Shown piece after piece: positions 51,535 through 60,228 of a stretch of 64,000 nucleotides of DNA. This DNA is from Clostridium ihumii AP5 (GTDB taxonomy: Bacteria > Bacillota > Clostridia > Clostridiales > Clostridiaceae). The stretch is taken from positions 186,001-250,000 of the forward strand of contig NZ_CCAT010000062.1 of the NCBI RefSeq assembly GCF_000612845.1, given 5' to 3'. A program made the translations under genes and the position numbers. How positions within the stretch are numbered: position 1 is the stretch's first letter; each line of letters begins with the position of its first letter. The notes below the pieces were generated by a model. It was not told the origin of the DNA, searched no databases, and was given only the letters and a program-made list of their open reading frames with translations.

Positions 51535-52521
51535 ATGTCAAGTTTAAAATGTAAAAAGCCCTATTATGTTGAAGATTTTTTAAATTATATGAGAACTGTT
51601 AAAGGTCTTTCAAGTAGCACTTTAACTGCATATACATCTGATATTAATCTTTTTCTTAGGTTCATAAAAATCCATAAAAATTTATCTAAATCTAATGTTA
51701 CCTTTGATAATTTAGATGATTTGGAAATTGATGACATATCCATTGATATTCTTAAAAATTTAAGTATCAGTGATTTATATGCATATATCTCCTACTTAGA
51801 TAATTTTAGAAATAATGGGTCTAGTTCAAAAGCAAGAAAAATAGCTAGTTTAAAATCTTTATTTAATTATTTGACTAATAAGATAAAATTAATACCTTAT
51901 AATATAACTCTAGAATTAGAGTCGCCTAAACTTCCAAAGAAGTCCCCTATTTATTTAACATTAGATGAAAGTAAGGATCTTTTGAATGTAACTCAAAACA
52001 GAGATAAAAATTCAGAGAGAGATTTTTGTATAATAACATTATTTTTAAATTGTGGTTTAAGACTTTCTGAGTTATGTGGCATAAATTTATCTAATATTAA
52101 GGGTGATACATTGAAAGTTATAGGTAAAGGAAATAAGGAAAGAACAATATATTTAAATAAAGCCTCTTTAAAAGCTATTATGAAATATATGCCTATGAGA
52201 AATGAAATCAACTTTAGAGTAGCAAGTGAAGATAAAGATGCCTTATTCATAAGTGGAAAGTATAGAAGAATAAATAAAAGAACTGTTGAAAGAATAGTAA
52301 AAAAATATATAGGTTTAGCAGGACTTGATAAAGATAAATACACACCACATAAATTGAGGCATACTAGTGCAACTTTAATGCACAAACATGGAAATGTAGA
52401 TGTAAGAACTCTTCAACAAATACTAGGACATGAAAATGTGTCTACAACTCAAATTTATACACATGTCGATGATGAAACATTAAGAATTGCTATAAATAAA
52501 AATCCTTTGAGCGATGAATAA
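51535..52521 (+). CDS. Tyrosine recombinase (XerC/XerD-like)
   Basis: A 328-residue integrase with N-terminal SAM-like core-binding domain (DFLNYMRTVKGLSSSTLTAY) and a complete C-terminal catalytic domain: Arg176 (CGLRLSEL), Lys198 (GKGNKER), His272-x-x-Arg275 (PHKLRHTSAT), His299 (LGHENVST) and nucleophile Tyr308 (QIYTH). Length is slightly above chromosomal XerC/D (about 300) because of an acidic insert near 50-80. It could be a Xer protein or a dedicated inversion/integration enzyme; no prophage genes surround it. Start at ATG after AAGGAGG. Confidence 0.88.
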   Translation: MSSLKCKKPYYVEDFLNYMRTVKGLSSSTLTAYTSDINLFLRFIKIHKNLSKSNVTFDNLDDLEIDDISIDILKNLSISDLYAYISYLDNFRNNGSSSKARKIASLKSLFNYLTNKIKLIPYNITLELESPKLPKKSPIYLTLDESKDLLNVTQNRDKNSERDFCIITLFLNCGLRLSELCGINLSNIKGDTLKVIGKGNKERTIYLNKASLKAIMKYMPMRNEINFRVASEDKDALFISGKYRRINKRTVERIVKKYIGLAGLDKDKYTPHKLRHTSATLMHKHGNVDVRTLQQILGHENVSTTQIYTHVDDETLRIAINKNPLSDE

Positions 52522-52538
52522 AAATAAAAAAATATATG

Positions 52539-52584
52539 TAAAGTGAGATGTGAATAATGATAATTACATCTCACTTTATTTTTT
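52539..52584 (+). terminator. Intrinsic terminator of the recombinase gene
   Basis: TAAAGTGAGATGT pairs perfectly with ACATCTCACTTTA around a 14-nt loop, then TTTTTT. Confidence 0.9.
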
Positions 52585-53039
52585 ATAATTTTATCTTAAA
52601 GTAAATGTATACAAAATACTCCTCTATATAATATTATTTCTAAAATATGAATAAAACCTCTTTATTATTGATATATTGTGAACAAATGTTTAATTAAGTT
52701 TTAAATAAATCATAAATTATTGATTTATATGTAAAATACATGATAATATTTGAAAGTATTTCAAATATATATTGAAATACTAAAACTTAATAATGATCAG
52801 GATTATTAGATTGTTTTGTACAAGCTGTTATGTTAATGATAAAAAAGTATAAAGGAAAATAATTATGAGGTTATCCCCTTTTCTTTTATATTTTTATATT
52901 TATATATGATAAGAACAAAGTCTAAATTTATGCTTATGCTCAAATAAATATTTTAAATTTTTATAAGCTTTGAACTTTTTTATTAAATTTAGATTTTTTA
53001 TCTTAAATTTTAAATTTTTAAACTAAGGAGGAAAATAAC
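52585..53039 (+). promoter_or_regulatory. Upstream region of the first OPT gene with a 10-bp-arm inverted repeat
   Basis: AGTATTTCAA-ATATATA-TTGAAATACT (52755-52781) is a perfect palindrome and a candidate operator. It lacks the CG of a CcpA cre site. No known riboswitch is recognised in the remaining leader. The ribosome binding site of the OPT gene is AAGGAGG at the end. Confidence 0.45.
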
Positions 53040-54974
53040 ATGGCAGAAAAGAAAAAACTTTCCCACAATGCCTATGGTGGAATTAAAGGTGAAGATTATG
53101 TACCTTTCGTCCCTACTGATGTGGCAATGCCAGAAGTAAGTGCTATATCTATAGTTGTTGGTATTTTATTTGCTTGCATATTTGCAGCAGCAAACGTATA
53201 CCTTGGATTACAGGTTGGTATGACGATTGCAGCTGGTATTCCAGCATCTATTTTAGGAGCAACATTACTTAAGGCAGTATTTAAAAGAAATAACATCTTA
53301 GAGGCTAATATGATTCAATCAATTGCCGCTATGGGTGAATCTATCGCAGGAGGTATCATATACACATTACCTGCAATAATTATTTGGGGAATGGATTTAA
53401 AATTATCTACAATAGTTTTATGTACAGCATTAGGTGGACTTTTAGGAGTTGTTTTTGTTATACCATTTAGAAAATACCTAATTGTTGAACAACATGGTGA
53501 GTTAATATTCCCTGAGGGAATGGCTGCAGCTGAAGTTCTTGTTACAGGAATGGAAGGTGGAAGCGGACTTAAGACAGTTCTTACTGGTATAGCTGGTGGA
53601 GCAATATTTAAATTCTGTTCAGCAGCTCTTAAGATATGGCAAGAGGCTCCAGAATGGGTTATTAAACCATATCAAGGAGCAATTATTGGAGTTAATGCTA
53701 TGGCATCACTTGTTGGAGTTGGTTTCATAGTAGGAATAGAAGTTGCATTATATATGTTTGGTGGAGCATTAGTTGCTTGGTTTGGACTTATACCTTTAAT
53801 AAAATATGTTGGAGCAGGACTTGCATCACCACTATTCCCTTCTACTCAGTTAATAGCTGATATGGGAGCTTGGGACATATGGAGTCAATATATAAGATAT
53901 ATTGGAGCTGGAGCTGTTGCTGCTGGTGGATTCATAAGTCTTGCAAAATCACTACCTACTATAATAAAATCATTTAAGACTGCAATGAAAGGTCTTGGCG
54001 GTGATAAAGGTTCATCTGCTCAAAAAAGAACAGATGTAGATACTCCTTTAACTTGGGTATTAGCAGCAGCTATACTTGTTTTTATAGGTGGAGTTTTCTT
54101 ACCAGGAATAAAAATTGGAGTTGTTGGATCAATACTTGCTGTATTATTCTCATTCTTCTTTGCAGTTGTTTCTGCAAGAATGGCTGGTATCATAGGAGTT
54201 TCTAATAACCCAGTTTCAGGAATGACAATTGCTACGTTATTATTTGTAACAGGAGTTTTAAAATTAGTTGGATATAAAGGTAACGAGGGAATGCTTGTTG
54301 CTATCACAGCTGGAGCTGTAGTTTGTATTGCAATTGCAGTTGCAGGTGGAGTTTCTCAAAGTTTAAAAACTACTTACATAATTGGTGGTACTCCAAAGAA
54401 AGTTGAATGGGGTATGTACTCAGGAGTATTTATTGCTTCATTAGCTGCAGGTGGAGTTTTATTATTACTTCACAATACATATGGTTTAGGATCAGAAGCA
54501 TTAGCAGCACCTCAAGCAACACTTATGTCAATGGTTGTTGAAGGAGTTATGACTGCACAACTTCCTTGGGCACTTGTTATAGTTGGAGCTATTGTAGGAA
54601 TATTCTGTGCCCTTGCAGGACTACCAATACTTCCAGTTGCACTTGGATTATACTTACCAATTCACTTAAGTGCTGCAATATTAACTGGTGGTATTATAAG
54701 AAAACTTGTTGAAAAGAAATTTAAAAGTAATGAACCTCAAGCTAAGCTTCAAACAGAAAGAGGAATACTTCTTTCTTCAGGACTTGTTGCTGGAGATGCA
54801 TTAACAGGTATTGTAATAGCAATACTTACAACATTAAAGTTAGATTCAGCAATTGCTATAGGACCAAAGTTCTTACCAGCACTTGCAAATAGTCCATGGA
54901 CAGCGTTAGTTGCATTCTTAATATTAGGATTCCTAGTTTATAAGTTTGCATCTAAAGTGGAAGAAAAAGCTTAA
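53040..54974 (+). CDS. OPT family oligopeptide transporter, copy 1
   Basis: A 644-residue polytopic transporter of the OPT superfamily, about 16 helices. Signatures include EVSAISIVVGILFACIFAA, NVYLGLQVGMTIAAGIPASI, the NMIQSIAAMGESIAGG block, EQHGELIFPEGMAAAEVL and SNNPVSGMTIATLLF. Bacterial OPT proteins are proton-coupled importers of oligopeptides, and some relatives take up metal chelates. The following gene encodes a PqqD-like protein, and the whole pair is repeated downstream. The two OPT copies are nearly identical over long stretches. Start at ATG after AAGGAGG. Confidence 0.92.
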   Translation: MAEKKKLSHNAYGGIKGEDYVPFVPTDVAMPEVSAISIVVGILFACIFAAANVYLGLQVGMTIAAGIPASILGATLLKAVFKRNNILEANMIQSIAAMGESIAGGIIYTLPAIIIWGMDLKLSTIVLCTALGGLLGVVFVIPFRKYLIVEQHGELIFPEGMAAAEVLVTGMEGGSGLKTVLTGIAGGAIFKFCSAALKIWQEAPEWVIKPYQGAIIGVNAMASLVGVGFIVGIEVALYMFGGALVAWFGLIPLIKYVGAGLASPLFPSTQLIADMGAWDIWSQYIRYIGAGAVAAGGFISLAKSLPTIIKSFKTAMKGLGGDKGSSAQKRTDVDTPLTWVLAAAILVFIGGVFLPGIKIGVVGSILAVLFSFFFAVVSARMAGIIGVSNNPVSGMTIATLLFVTGVLKLVGYKGNEGMLVAITAGAVVCIAIAVAGGVSQSLKTTYIIGGTPKKVEWGMYSGVFIASLAAGGVLLLLHNTYGLGSEALAAPQATLMSMVVEGVMTAQLPWALVIVGAIVGIFCALAGLPILPVALGLYLPIHLSAAILTGGIIRKLVEKKFKSNEPQAKLQTERGILLSSGLVAGDALTGIVIAILTTLKLDSAIAIGPKFLPALANSPWTALVAFLILGFLVYKFASKVEEKA

Positions 54975-54986
54975 TGTTTTAAAAGT

Positions 54987-55018
54987 AAGGGTGAGAGTTA
55001 GTGCTCTCCCCTTTTTAT
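54987..55018 (+). terminator. Terminator-like hairpin between OPT copy 1 and its PqqD-like gene
   Basis: AAGGGTGAGAG pairs with CTCTCCCCTT with one bulged base, followed by TTTTTATAATTTTT. It probably lets only part of the transcription into the PqqD-like gene. Confidence 0.78.
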
Positions 55019-55095
55019 AATTTTTATATTAATAAAATAAACATGAAATGGATAAAATAATATAAATTTTTATAAATGTGAAAGGAAGAAATTTA

Positions 55096-55524
55096 ATGTC
55101 TAAAAAAGAAAAGAGCAGTGATAAGGATAACTTTCTATTATATATTCCAGTTATAAAACATAATGATTGGGAAATTAGAAATGGTTTTGTTTATCTTGTA
55201 TTTTATCATAATAAATTTGCAGAAAAAGTATTACAGTGGTTAGCTAAAAAACCCTCAGTTAGTGATGTGAAATTAGATAGGCTTGGAAGCAGTGTTTGGC
55301 AAAATATAAATGGAGAAAATAATGTTTATGAAATTGGTAAAATATTATTAAATATGCCAGAATTAAAAAAAGAATATAAAGATATAACAGAAGATGATTA
55401 TATAGAAGGTTGTCATCCTATTTATAGTAGACTAATAATGTTTTTAAGGTATATGGTTAAAAAAGGTTGGATTAAATTTAAAGTAGCAGAAAATCATGAA
55501 CAAAAAAATGATGAATTAGAATAG
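55096..55524 (+). CDS. PqqD-like (RRE-fold) protein, copy 1
   Basis: A 142-residue soluble protein; the ATG follows AAAGGAAG, and the longer GTG frame starts upstream of it. Residues about 50-140 match the PqqD fold: VKLDRLGSSVWQNINGENNVYEI then RLIMFLRYMVKKGWIKF. PqqD and RiPP recognition elements are winged-helix domains that bind peptide leaders. Here no radical-SAM or other modifying enzyme is adjacent; the partner is an OPT peptide transporter. The charged N-terminal 20 residues are variable between the two copies, but the KKPSVSDVKLDRLGS region is shared. Its role is unknown. Confidence 0.75.
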   Translation: MSKKEKSSDKDNFLLYIPVIKHNDWEIRNGFVYLVFYHNKFAEKVLQWLAKKPSVSDVKLDRLGSSVWQNINGENNVYEIGKILLNMPELKKEYKDITEDDYIEGCHPIYSRLIMFLRYMVKKGWIKFKVAENHEQKNDELE

Positions 55525-55558
55525 ACAGGAATTATACAGTTATTCCTGTCTATTTTAT
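55521..55558 (+). terminator. Intrinsic terminator
   Basis: ATAGACAGGAAT pairs perfectly with ATTCCTGTCTAT around a 9-nt loop, followed by TTTA. Confidence 0.88.
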
Positions 55559-56359
55559 TATTATAAAGTGTTTAAATACAATTAAATAGATTTAGTTATA
55601 GTAAAATAAATAAATTAAAACTTGCAAAATTTGATTAAAGAAATAGTTACTAAATAAAAATTAAATATCCAATAAAAGTAATAAAATTCGAGTTTAATAT
55701 TAAAAAATAAAATAATATCTAAATTAAGTATCAAATTTACTAAATAATATTAATGAAACAATTATCGTTAATATATTAACAATAATTCAAGTCGAAAAAC
55801 ATCAAAAAATATGAACAAAATTATTCAATTGAATATAAAATTAGTCAAATTATAAAATTATTAAAAATACAATTAATGAAATTATTCTAAATTTAATTAA
55901 TTTTACATATTAATCAGTAAATTTTTAAAAATTATTTAATTTTCTTGAAAGAAAAAAATAAAAACTGGTAATAATAGTTATTTAAAAATATATGAGGATT
56001 TTAAAATAAATTTTTTAAAAAATACATATGAAAATTTATTCAATACACCCTTATTTTAAATTATTAATATTATTGCTAATTTCCTAAATTTAGAACAATA
56101 TTTAGAAATTTTAAACATGTATAAATATGAGATTGAATTGAATTTTTATAAAAAAATAAAATTCAATTCATTCTTTATTCAAAAAAAGTTCACAAAATGT
56201 ATTGATTTTATTTTTTACATTTGATATTATGTGTAAGGAAATTGAAAACATTGTTAAATTTTTATTTTATACGTTAATATTCTATTAATACCATTTAATA
56301 ATTTTAACTTTGTTATGTTTTACATTTTAAAAATAGATTTTGAATTTATTTTTTAAAAT
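55559..56359 (+). other. Long AT-rich intergenic region between the two OPT modules
   Basis: No ORF is supported. A strong AT hairpin (GAATTGAATTTT with AAAATTCAATTC, about 56135-56169) is the only clear structure. The rest is low-complexity A/T. The region separates the two duplicated modules and contains no trace of mobile-element genes. Confidence 0.45.
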
Positions 56360-56376
56360 TTGAAACCGATTCCATA
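56360..56376 (+). promoter_or_regulatory. CcpA catabolite-responsive element (cre) upstream of OPT copy 2
   Basis: The 17 bases TTGAAACCGATTCCATA match the degenerate consensus WTGNAANCGNWWNCAWW at every fixed position. It lies about 100 bp upstream of the second OPT start. No such site is seen before the first copy. CG dinucleotides are rare in this region, which makes a chance match less likely. Confidence 0.65.
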
Positions 56377-56475
56377 ATAAAATCATAATGTACATTTAAA
56401 TTTTAAAATAATAATTAATCAAATTTTATTATTTAAATGGCAAATTAAAAACTAAATAAGGGAGATGAAGACAAA

Positions 56476-58413
56476 ATGGCAGAAAGTAAGAAATTATCTC
56501 ATAATGCCTACGGTGGAATTAAAGGCGAAGATTACATGCCTTTCGTTCCTACTGATGTAGCAATGCCAGAAGTAAGTGCTATTTCTATTGGTATTGGTAT
56601 CATATTTGCTTGCATATTTGCAGCAGCTAATGTTTATTTAGGATTACAGGTTGGTATGACAATTGCAGCCGGTATTCCAGCATCTATTTTAGGAGCAACA
56701 TTACTTAAAGCAGTGTTTAAGAGAAATAACATCTTAGAGGCTAATATGATTCAAGCAGTTGCTGCTATGGGTGAATCTATCGCAGGAGGTATTATATACA
56801 CTCTACCTGCAATAATATTATGGGGAATGGATTTAAAACTTCCAACTATAATACTTTGTACAACATTAGGAGGATTATTAGGAATAGTTTTTGTTATACC
56901 ATTTAGAAAATACCTAATTGTTGAACAACACGGTGAATTAATATTCCCAGAAGGAATGGCTGCAGCTGAAGTTCTTGTTACAGGAATGGAAGGTGGAAGT
57001 GGTCTTAAGACAGTTCTTACTGGTATAGGTGGAGGAGCAATATTTAAATTCTGTTCAGCTGCCCTTCAAATTTGGAAAGAATCACCTGAGTGGGTTATAA
57101 AACCTGTTCAAGGAACTATCATTGGAGTTAATGCTATGGCATCACTTGTTGGAGTTGGTTTCATAGTTGGAATTCAAGTTGCTTTATACATGTTTGGTGG
57201 AGCTTTAGTTGCTTGGTTTGGTCTTATTCCACTAATCAAGTATGTTGGAGCAGGTCTTCAAACACCACTATTCCCTTCTACTCAGTTAATAGCTGATATG
57301 GGAGCTTGGGATATTTGGAAGAACTACATAAGATACATAGGAGCTGGAGCTGTTGCTGCTGGTGGATTTATAAGTCTTGGTAAATCATTACCTACTATAA
57401 TAAAATCATTTAAAACAGCTATGCAAGGTCTTGGTGGTGATAAAGGTGGAGCTGCTACAAAAAGAACAGAAGTTGATACTCCACTTAGCTGGGTATTAGT
57501 AGCTGCAATATTTGTATTTGTTGCTGCAATATTCTTACCAGGTTTAAAAATTGGTGTTGTTGGATCTTTCCTTGCTGTTTTATTCACATTCTTCTTTGCA
57601 GTTGTTTCTGCAAGAATGGCTGGTATCATAGGAGTTTCTAATAACCCAGTTTCAGGAATGACAATTGCTACATTACTATTTGTAACAGGAGTTTTAAAAC
57701 TTGTTGGATACCAAGGTAAAGCTGGTATGCTAGTTGCAATTACTGCAGGAGCTATAGTTTCAATTGGTACTTCAGTTGCTGGAGGAGTTTCTCAAAGTTT
57801 AAAAACTACTTACATAATTGGTGGTACTCCAAAGAAAGTTGAATGGGGTATGTATGCAGGAATAGTTATTGCATCTGCTGCAGGTGGAGCAGTACTATTA
57901 TTACTTCACAATACATATGGTTTAGGATCAGAAGCATTAGCAGCACCTCAAGCTACATTAATGTCAATGGTTGTTGAAGGTGTTATGACTGCACAACTTC
58001 CTTGGGCACTTGTTATAGTTGGAGCTGTAATAGGAATATTCTGTGAACTTGCAGGACTTCCAATACTTCCAGTTGCACTTGGATTATATTTACCAATCCA
58101 CTTAAGTGCTGCAATATTAACTGGTGGTATCATAAGAAAACTTGTTGAGAAGAAATTCAAGAGTAATGAAGATCAAGTTAAACTTCAAACTGAAAGAGGA
58201 ATACTTCTTTCTTCAGGACTTGTTGCTGGAGATGCGTTAACAGGTATCGTAGTTGCATTAATAACTACATTTGGAGTAGCAGACAAAGTTGCTATAGGTC
58301 CAAAAATGTTACCAGCGCTTGCTAACAGTCCATGGACAGCATTAGTTGCATTTGTAATTCTAGCATTCTTAGTATACAAATTTGCATCTAAAGTAGAAGA
58401 AAAAGCAGAATAA
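56476..58413 (+). CDS. OPT family oligopeptide transporter, copy 2
   Basis: A 645-residue OPT transporter, the paralogue of the protein at 53040. Blocks such as SHNAYGGIKGEDY, FVPTDVAMPEVSAIS and the EQHGELIFPEGMAAAEVLVT region are identical. Differences are concentrated in hydrophobic helices and in a loop near residues 325-335. The duplication looks recent or is homogenised by gene conversion. This copy carries a cre-like site upstream, so it may be regulated by carbon source unlike copy 1. Start at ATG after AAGGGAGA; a hairpin and the second PqqD-like gene follow. Confidence 0.92.
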   Translation: MAESKKLSHNAYGGIKGEDYMPFVPTDVAMPEVSAISIGIGIIFACIFAAANVYLGLQVGMTIAAGIPASILGATLLKAVFKRNNILEANMIQAVAAMGESIAGGIIYTLPAIILWGMDLKLPTIILCTTLGGLLGIVFVIPFRKYLIVEQHGELIFPEGMAAAEVLVTGMEGGSGLKTVLTGIGGGAIFKFCSAALQIWKESPEWVIKPVQGTIIGVNAMASLVGVGFIVGIQVALYMFGGALVAWFGLIPLIKYVGAGLQTPLFPSTQLIADMGAWDIWKNYIRYIGAGAVAAGGFISLGKSLPTIIKSFKTAMQGLGGDKGGAATKRTEVDTPLSWVLVAAIFVFVAAIFLPGLKIGVVGSFLAVLFTFFFAVVSARMAGIIGVSNNPVSGMTIATLLFVTGVLKLVGYQGKAGMLVAITAGAIVSIGTSVAGGVSQSLKTTYIIGGTPKKVEWGMYAGIVIASAAGGAVLLLLHNTYGLGSEALAAPQATLMSMVVEGVMTAQLPWALVIVGAVIGIFCELAGLPILPVALGLYLPIHLSAAILTGGIIRKLVEKKFKSNEDQVKLQTERGILLSSGLVAGDALTGIVVALITTFGVADKVAIGPKMLPALANSPWTALVAFVILAFLVYKFASKVEEKAE

Positions 58414-58420
58414 TATATTT

Positions 58421-58455
58421 GAGGGTATGAGTTTAAATCTCTACCCTCTTTTATT
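58421..58455 (+). terminator. Terminator-like hairpin between OPT copy 2 and its PqqD-like gene
   Basis: GAGGGTATGAG pairs with CTCTACCCTC with one bulge, then TTTTATT. It sits in the same position as the hairpin in module 1 although the sequences differ. Confidence 0.75.
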
Positions 58456-58474
58456 AAAAGAAAGGAATGATTTT

Positions 58475-58900
58475 ATGGCAAAGGATAAAAAAATAGATGA
58501 GAAAGAAAACTTTCTTTTGTATGTTCCAGTAAAAAAACATGAGGAATATGAAATTAGAAAAGGAAATGTTCACCTTATATTTCATCATAAGAAATTTGCA
58601 GAGAAAATACTTCAAAAGATAGCTAAAAAACCAGCAGTAAGTGATATTAAATTGGATAGGCTTGGAAGTACTGTTTGGCAAAACTTAGATGGTGAAAAGA
58701 CAGTATATGATATTGGTCAAATTCTTTTAGATATGCCAGAATTAAAAAAAGAGTATAAAGATATAAAAAAAGAAGATTATGTAGATGGATGTCACCCTAT
58801 TTATGCTAGACTTATAATGTTTTTGAGATATATGGTTAAAAAAGGTTGGATTAGTTTTAAACTTTCAGATATGGTACTAAATAAAGAGAATGAGAAATAA
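58475..58900 (+). CDS. PqqD-like (RRE-fold) protein, copy 2
   Basis: A 141-residue paralogue of the protein at 55096. The ATG follows AAAGGAATGA. The shared core is ENFLLYVP, the K-x-A-V-S-D-I-K-L-D-R-L-G-S strand, VWQNLDGEKTVYDIGQILLDMPELKKEYKDI and RLIMFLRYMVKKGWISF. The two PqqD-like proteins have diverged clearly more than the two transporters. The conserved GCHPIY before the last helix contains one Cys. A function in binding peptides delivered by the transporter is a hypothesis only. Confidence 0.75.
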   Translation: MAKDKKIDEKENFLLYVPVKKHEEYEIRKGNVHLIFHHKKFAEKILQKIAKKPAVSDIKLDRLGSTVWQNLDGEKTVYDIGQILLDMPELKKEYKDIKKEDYVDGCHPIYARLIMFLRYMVKKGWISFKLSDMVLNKENEK

Positions 58901-58935
58901 AACAGGCATAATAAATTATGACCTGTTTTTTCTTT
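58900..58935. terminator. Terminator between the second module and dut
   Basis: AAACAGG-CATAAT pairs with ATTATG-A-CCTGTTT with one bulge, then TTTTTCTTT. It is placed for both convergent genes. Confidence 0.85.
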
Positions 58936-58942
58936 ATTAAAG

Positions 58943-59431
58943 TTATTTGTTTGTACTACCAAAGCCCCCTACTCTTTCTTCTCCTATGAAATCATCATTA
59001 TCTGAAAGAAGATATTTTCTAAATACACCCTGAGCTATTGCATCTCCTTTTTTTACTTCCCAAATTTTAGAACCTTCATTTCTAAGTTTTATAAAATAAT
59101 GACCTTCGTTACTTTCACAATTGTAGTAATCGCTATCCCCTAGTCCAATTGTATTTGCAATTCTTATGTAGTATTTGAAACCCATACTACTTCTTGGATA
59201 TAATTCTAAGCTTTCATCTTCTAACATATAAGCTTTAAAACCTGTAGGTAATTTTATGTCCTCTCCTGGTTCAAGTTTAAAATCTATAGTTGAATATATA
59301 TCATAACCAGCTGCTCTAGCAGTTGCTCTTTTAGGTAATTTTAGTTCTGAATAGTTAATATCAATATCTTGAAAATCCTTTTCAAATTGATTTTCAGAAA
59401 TTAGCTCAAATCCTCTAGTTCTTTTGTTCAT
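58943..59431 (-). CDS. dut: dUTP diphosphatase, trimeric type
   Basis: A 162-residue dUTPase. The family motifs are seen in order: motif 1 RATARAAGYDIYS, motif 2 YPRSSMGFK, motif 3 IANTIGLGDSDYYN (partly altered), motif 4 GDAIAQGVF, and motif 5 RVGGFGSTNK with the P-loop-like glycine pattern that closes over the nucleotide. It converts dUTP to dUMP and pyrophosphate, keeping uracil out of DNA. An unusual acidic N-terminal extension of about 28 residues precedes motif 1. Start at ATG after AGAGGAG. Confidence 0.92.
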   Translation of the reverse strand: MNKRTRGFELISENQFEKDFQDIDINYSELKLPKRATARAAGYDIYSTIDFKLEPGEDIKLPTGFKAYMLEDESLELYPRSSMGFKYYIRIANTIGLGDSDYYNCESNEGHYFIKLRNEGSKIWEVKKGDAIAQGVFRKYLLSDNDDFIGEERVGGFGSTNK

Positions 59432-60228
59432 TAAAATGTCTCCTCTTCTATTTTAAACTTAATATATATTTACGATTAAATATAATTAATAAACAGTAAA
59501 TATATATGATAATTATACACAAAGAGTATAATATTAACAACGTTTTAAATTCATATATAATGAGAATATTGATTTAGTAATTTATATTTAAAATATAGTA
59601 TTTAAATTTATGCTCAAATATATAAAAATGCAATTTAATAGAAGGCAATATGTCAAAAATAATATAAAAATGAAAAAATATACGGGGATATATCTTTAAA
59701 ATGACTAAAAGATGAAATATTTAACTCTATTCAATATCAAAAAAATATTAAAAAACATGAGAAATACTATTTAAATTTGTATAAAATCTATAAAAATGAA
59801 ATAATATTCAATATTAATGATAATTTATAATAAAAAATATATATAATAGTGATTTATTTTATTGAAAAAAGAATTATAAGGATGTATATTAATTCAAAAA
59901 ATACATGATTATTAAAAAAATACCGTATAAAACACTTTATATATGATTTGAAATTGCAATTATATTAAAATTATATTTCAAAAGCTAAAGATTTAACTAT
60001 GAATATTTATAATACTGTAATTATAAAAGTATATAATATAATTTGAAAAAAATAGATGTTTTTGTATTAAATTATACTTTCGCATGATTAATTATAAGTT
60101 GAATTTTAAGTTAGATTCGAAAAATAAATAGATAATGAATTTAATGTAAAGTTATAAAATAAAAAAGGTCTTTTTACTTTTAAAATGATAAAATATATAA
60201 AAGGTATATTATGTAAGGTGGTGAAAAT
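59432..60228. other. 797-bp AT-rich intergenic region upstream of dut
   Basis: No ORF is supported. ATATATATTTAC/GTAAATATATAT (59462-59473 with 59496-59507) is a 12-bp-arm inverted repeat 30 bp upstream of the dut start and may be an operator, though it is AT-simple. Nothing else stands out in the remainder. Confidence 0.4.

Noticed and set aside
52755-52781. CcpA cre site before OPT copy 1
   Set aside because: The central CG required by the consensus is missing, and the symmetry is that of a longer palindrome.
53096-58379. Minus-strand ORFs opposite the OPT genes
   Set aside because: They mirror the high-scoring transporter coding sequence, lack ribosome binding sites and encode low-complexity Ala/Ile/Thr/Pro-rich products.
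55559-60228. CRISPR array or tandem repeats in the large AT-rich gaps
   Set aside because: No regularly spaced repeats were seen; similarities are short A/T runs expected from composition.
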